Below are positions 63,082 to 64,000 of a DNA stretch of 64,000 nt, in pieces; within the stretch, counting starts at the first letter, position 1, and the number at the start of each line of letters is the position of its first letter. The stretch is from positions 239,001 to 303,000 of the forward strand of contig NZ_CP151951.1 of assembly GCF_038592985.1 (NCBI RefSeq). Direction: 5' to 3'. The translations under genes and the position numbers were made by a program. This DNA is from Paenibacillus sp. FSL R10-2782 (GTDB lineage: Bacteria > Bacillota > Bacilli > Paenibacillales > Paenibacillaceae). Below the pieces are notes generated by a model. The model had not been told where the DNA came from. It saw only the letters and a program-made list of their open reading frames with translations, and searched no databases.

Positions 63082-64000
63082 ATGGAAAGCAGTGATTTGA
63101 AAATATTTCAGGCTGTCGCTCGCGAGGGCAGTATCACGAAGGCTGCGCAGGTTTTGAACTATGTACAGTCCAATGTGACCTCCCGGATTCAGCAGCTTGA
63201 GGCACAATTGAACGTACCGCTTTTTCGTCGATCTAATCGGGGAATGACGCTAACGCCGGCAGGAGAGAATCTGCTGGGATATGCGGATACAATCCTGACC
63301 TTGCTGGACGAGGCTGTAAAGTCCACTCAATATTCGGACCATCCTACGGGACCTTTGCGATTGGGCTCGATTGAGACAGCGGCGGTCACGCATTTGACTT
63401 CATTATTGGCGGAATACCACTCACAATACCCGGATGTCCAGCTATCCCTTTTGACAGGCGGAACGCATGATCTCGTACAAAAGGTATTAAATTATGAATT
63501 AGATGGAGCCTTCGTCTATGGGCCTGTCGATGATCCGCATATAGACCATGTTGCGGCCTTTGAAGAGGAATTGGTGCTTATTTCGGAACCGGGGAACAAG
63601 GAGATGGGCGAGCTACTTGCCAAGCCTATGCTGTTTTTCGACGTGGGCTGCACACACCGGGCAAGAGCGGAAGGTTTTTTGAGCGAAACAGGTATTAATG
63701 CCTATCAGATTATGGAATTTGGAACATTGGAAGTAATTCTGGGTGGTGTAGCTTCTGGTCTGGGAGTGTCCATGCTGCCACAATCCTCGATTGCGAAGGC
63801 GGAGAAAACGGGAAGTATTGCTTCACATCGTCTGCCTGAAAAATATCGGAAATTGGAGGTGTGGTTTGTTCATCGGCGGGATTCCGTTTGCTCCAGTGCG
63901 CTGTCAGGCTTGCTTCACTGGATGAAAAGGGATGCTATACTGAATGAGGATTTAATGAAACATCCATCCATCGTAGTACCGGGTGAGCATGTAGTCAATG
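63082..64000 (+). CDS. LysR-family regulator, 3' truncated by window end
   Basis: ATG 63082 opens a frame with no stop before the window ends (306 residues seen). The N-terminal winged helix-turn-helix reads LKIFQAVAREGSITKAAQVL and NYVQSNVTSRIQQLEAQLNV, followed by the usual linker helix. The rest is a periplasmic-binding-type ligand domain with GPLRLGSIETAAVTHLTSLL. Nearly the whole protein is present. Being divergent from the oxidoreductase gene, with a dyad between them, it probably regulates that gene and itself. Confidence 0.92.
   Translation, partial: MESSDLKIFQAVAREGSITKAAQVLNYVQSNVTSRIQQLEAQLNVPLFRRSNRGMTLTPAGENLLGYADTILTLLDEAVKSTQYSDHPTGPLRLGSIETAAVTHLTSLLAEYHSQYPDVQLSLLTGGTHDLVQKVLNYELDGAFVYGPVDDPHIDHVAAFEEELVLISEPGNKEMGELLAKPMLFFDVGCTHRARAEGFLSETGINAYQIMEFGTLEVILGGVASGLGVSMLPQSSIAKAEKTGSIASHRLPEKYRKLEVWFVHRRDSVCSSALSGLLHWMKRDAILNEDLMKHPSIVVPGEHVVN

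Overview
The window looks like the chromosome of a Gram-positive, spore-former-type Firmicute, most probably Paenibacillus (P. polymyxa-like). The evidence is AGGAGG-type ribosome binding sites, sigma-A and sigma-W-like promoters, an SLH-anchored surface protein, copper-amine-oxidase-N-like wall domains, a pspA-ydjG-ydjH-ydjI operon, a beta-propeller phytase and arabinan/arabinoside genes. The genus is inferred from gene content, not from a marker gene.

Positions 1 to about 33,150 are the right-hand part of a temperate phage; its left end and any integrase lie outside the window. Early replication genes come first: a Toprim protein, a DUF2800 Cas4-like nuclease, a DUF2815 ssDNA-binding protein, MazG-like, a family A DNA polymerase, a primase-helicase of the VirE type, VRR-NUC, a SNF2-like helicase and DUF3310. 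An iteron-like region (8996-9254) sits just after the primase and is a candidate origin. An ArpU/RinA-like late activator (11140-11772) is followed by a non-coding region with a promoter, a terminator and a tRNA-like element, then a HigBA-type toxin-antitoxin pair. The late genes are podovirus-like: terminase, portal, scaffold, N4-gp56-type capsid, adaptor, pectate-lyase-fold tailspike, beta-propeller nozzle-like protein, internal/ejection proteins with a lytic transglycosylase, holin and GH24 endolysin. No tape measure or tail tube gene is seen. Two cargo genes are present: a secreted coiled-coil protein broken by one base, and an AT-rich acyltransferase at the right edge.

Positions 33,150 to 38,700 hold a gap rich in palindromes and then a compact five-gene operon: DcrB/DUF1795-like chaperone, VgrG-like spike, pentapeptide protein, Imm11-like protein and DUF4280 PAAR-like tip. 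A decayed second VgrG fragment follows. This resembles the loading and tip part of a contractile injection system without its sheath, in a Gram-positive genome, and is one of the more novel items here.

Positions 38,700 to 64,000 are host chromosome. They carry an F5/8C-FN3-SLH surface protein, DUF896 plus a DoxX-family gene, a divergent MFS/TetR pair with three operator copies, the psp-ydj membrane-stress operon with an ECF-type promoter, a large GH51 arabinofuranosidase, a cupin, a DUF3626 protein, a Pho-box-preceded phytase, an AraC/GH127/GPH-transporter locus for beta-L-arabinosides, a MATE exporter, and a divergent oxidoreductase/LysR pair cut by the window end.
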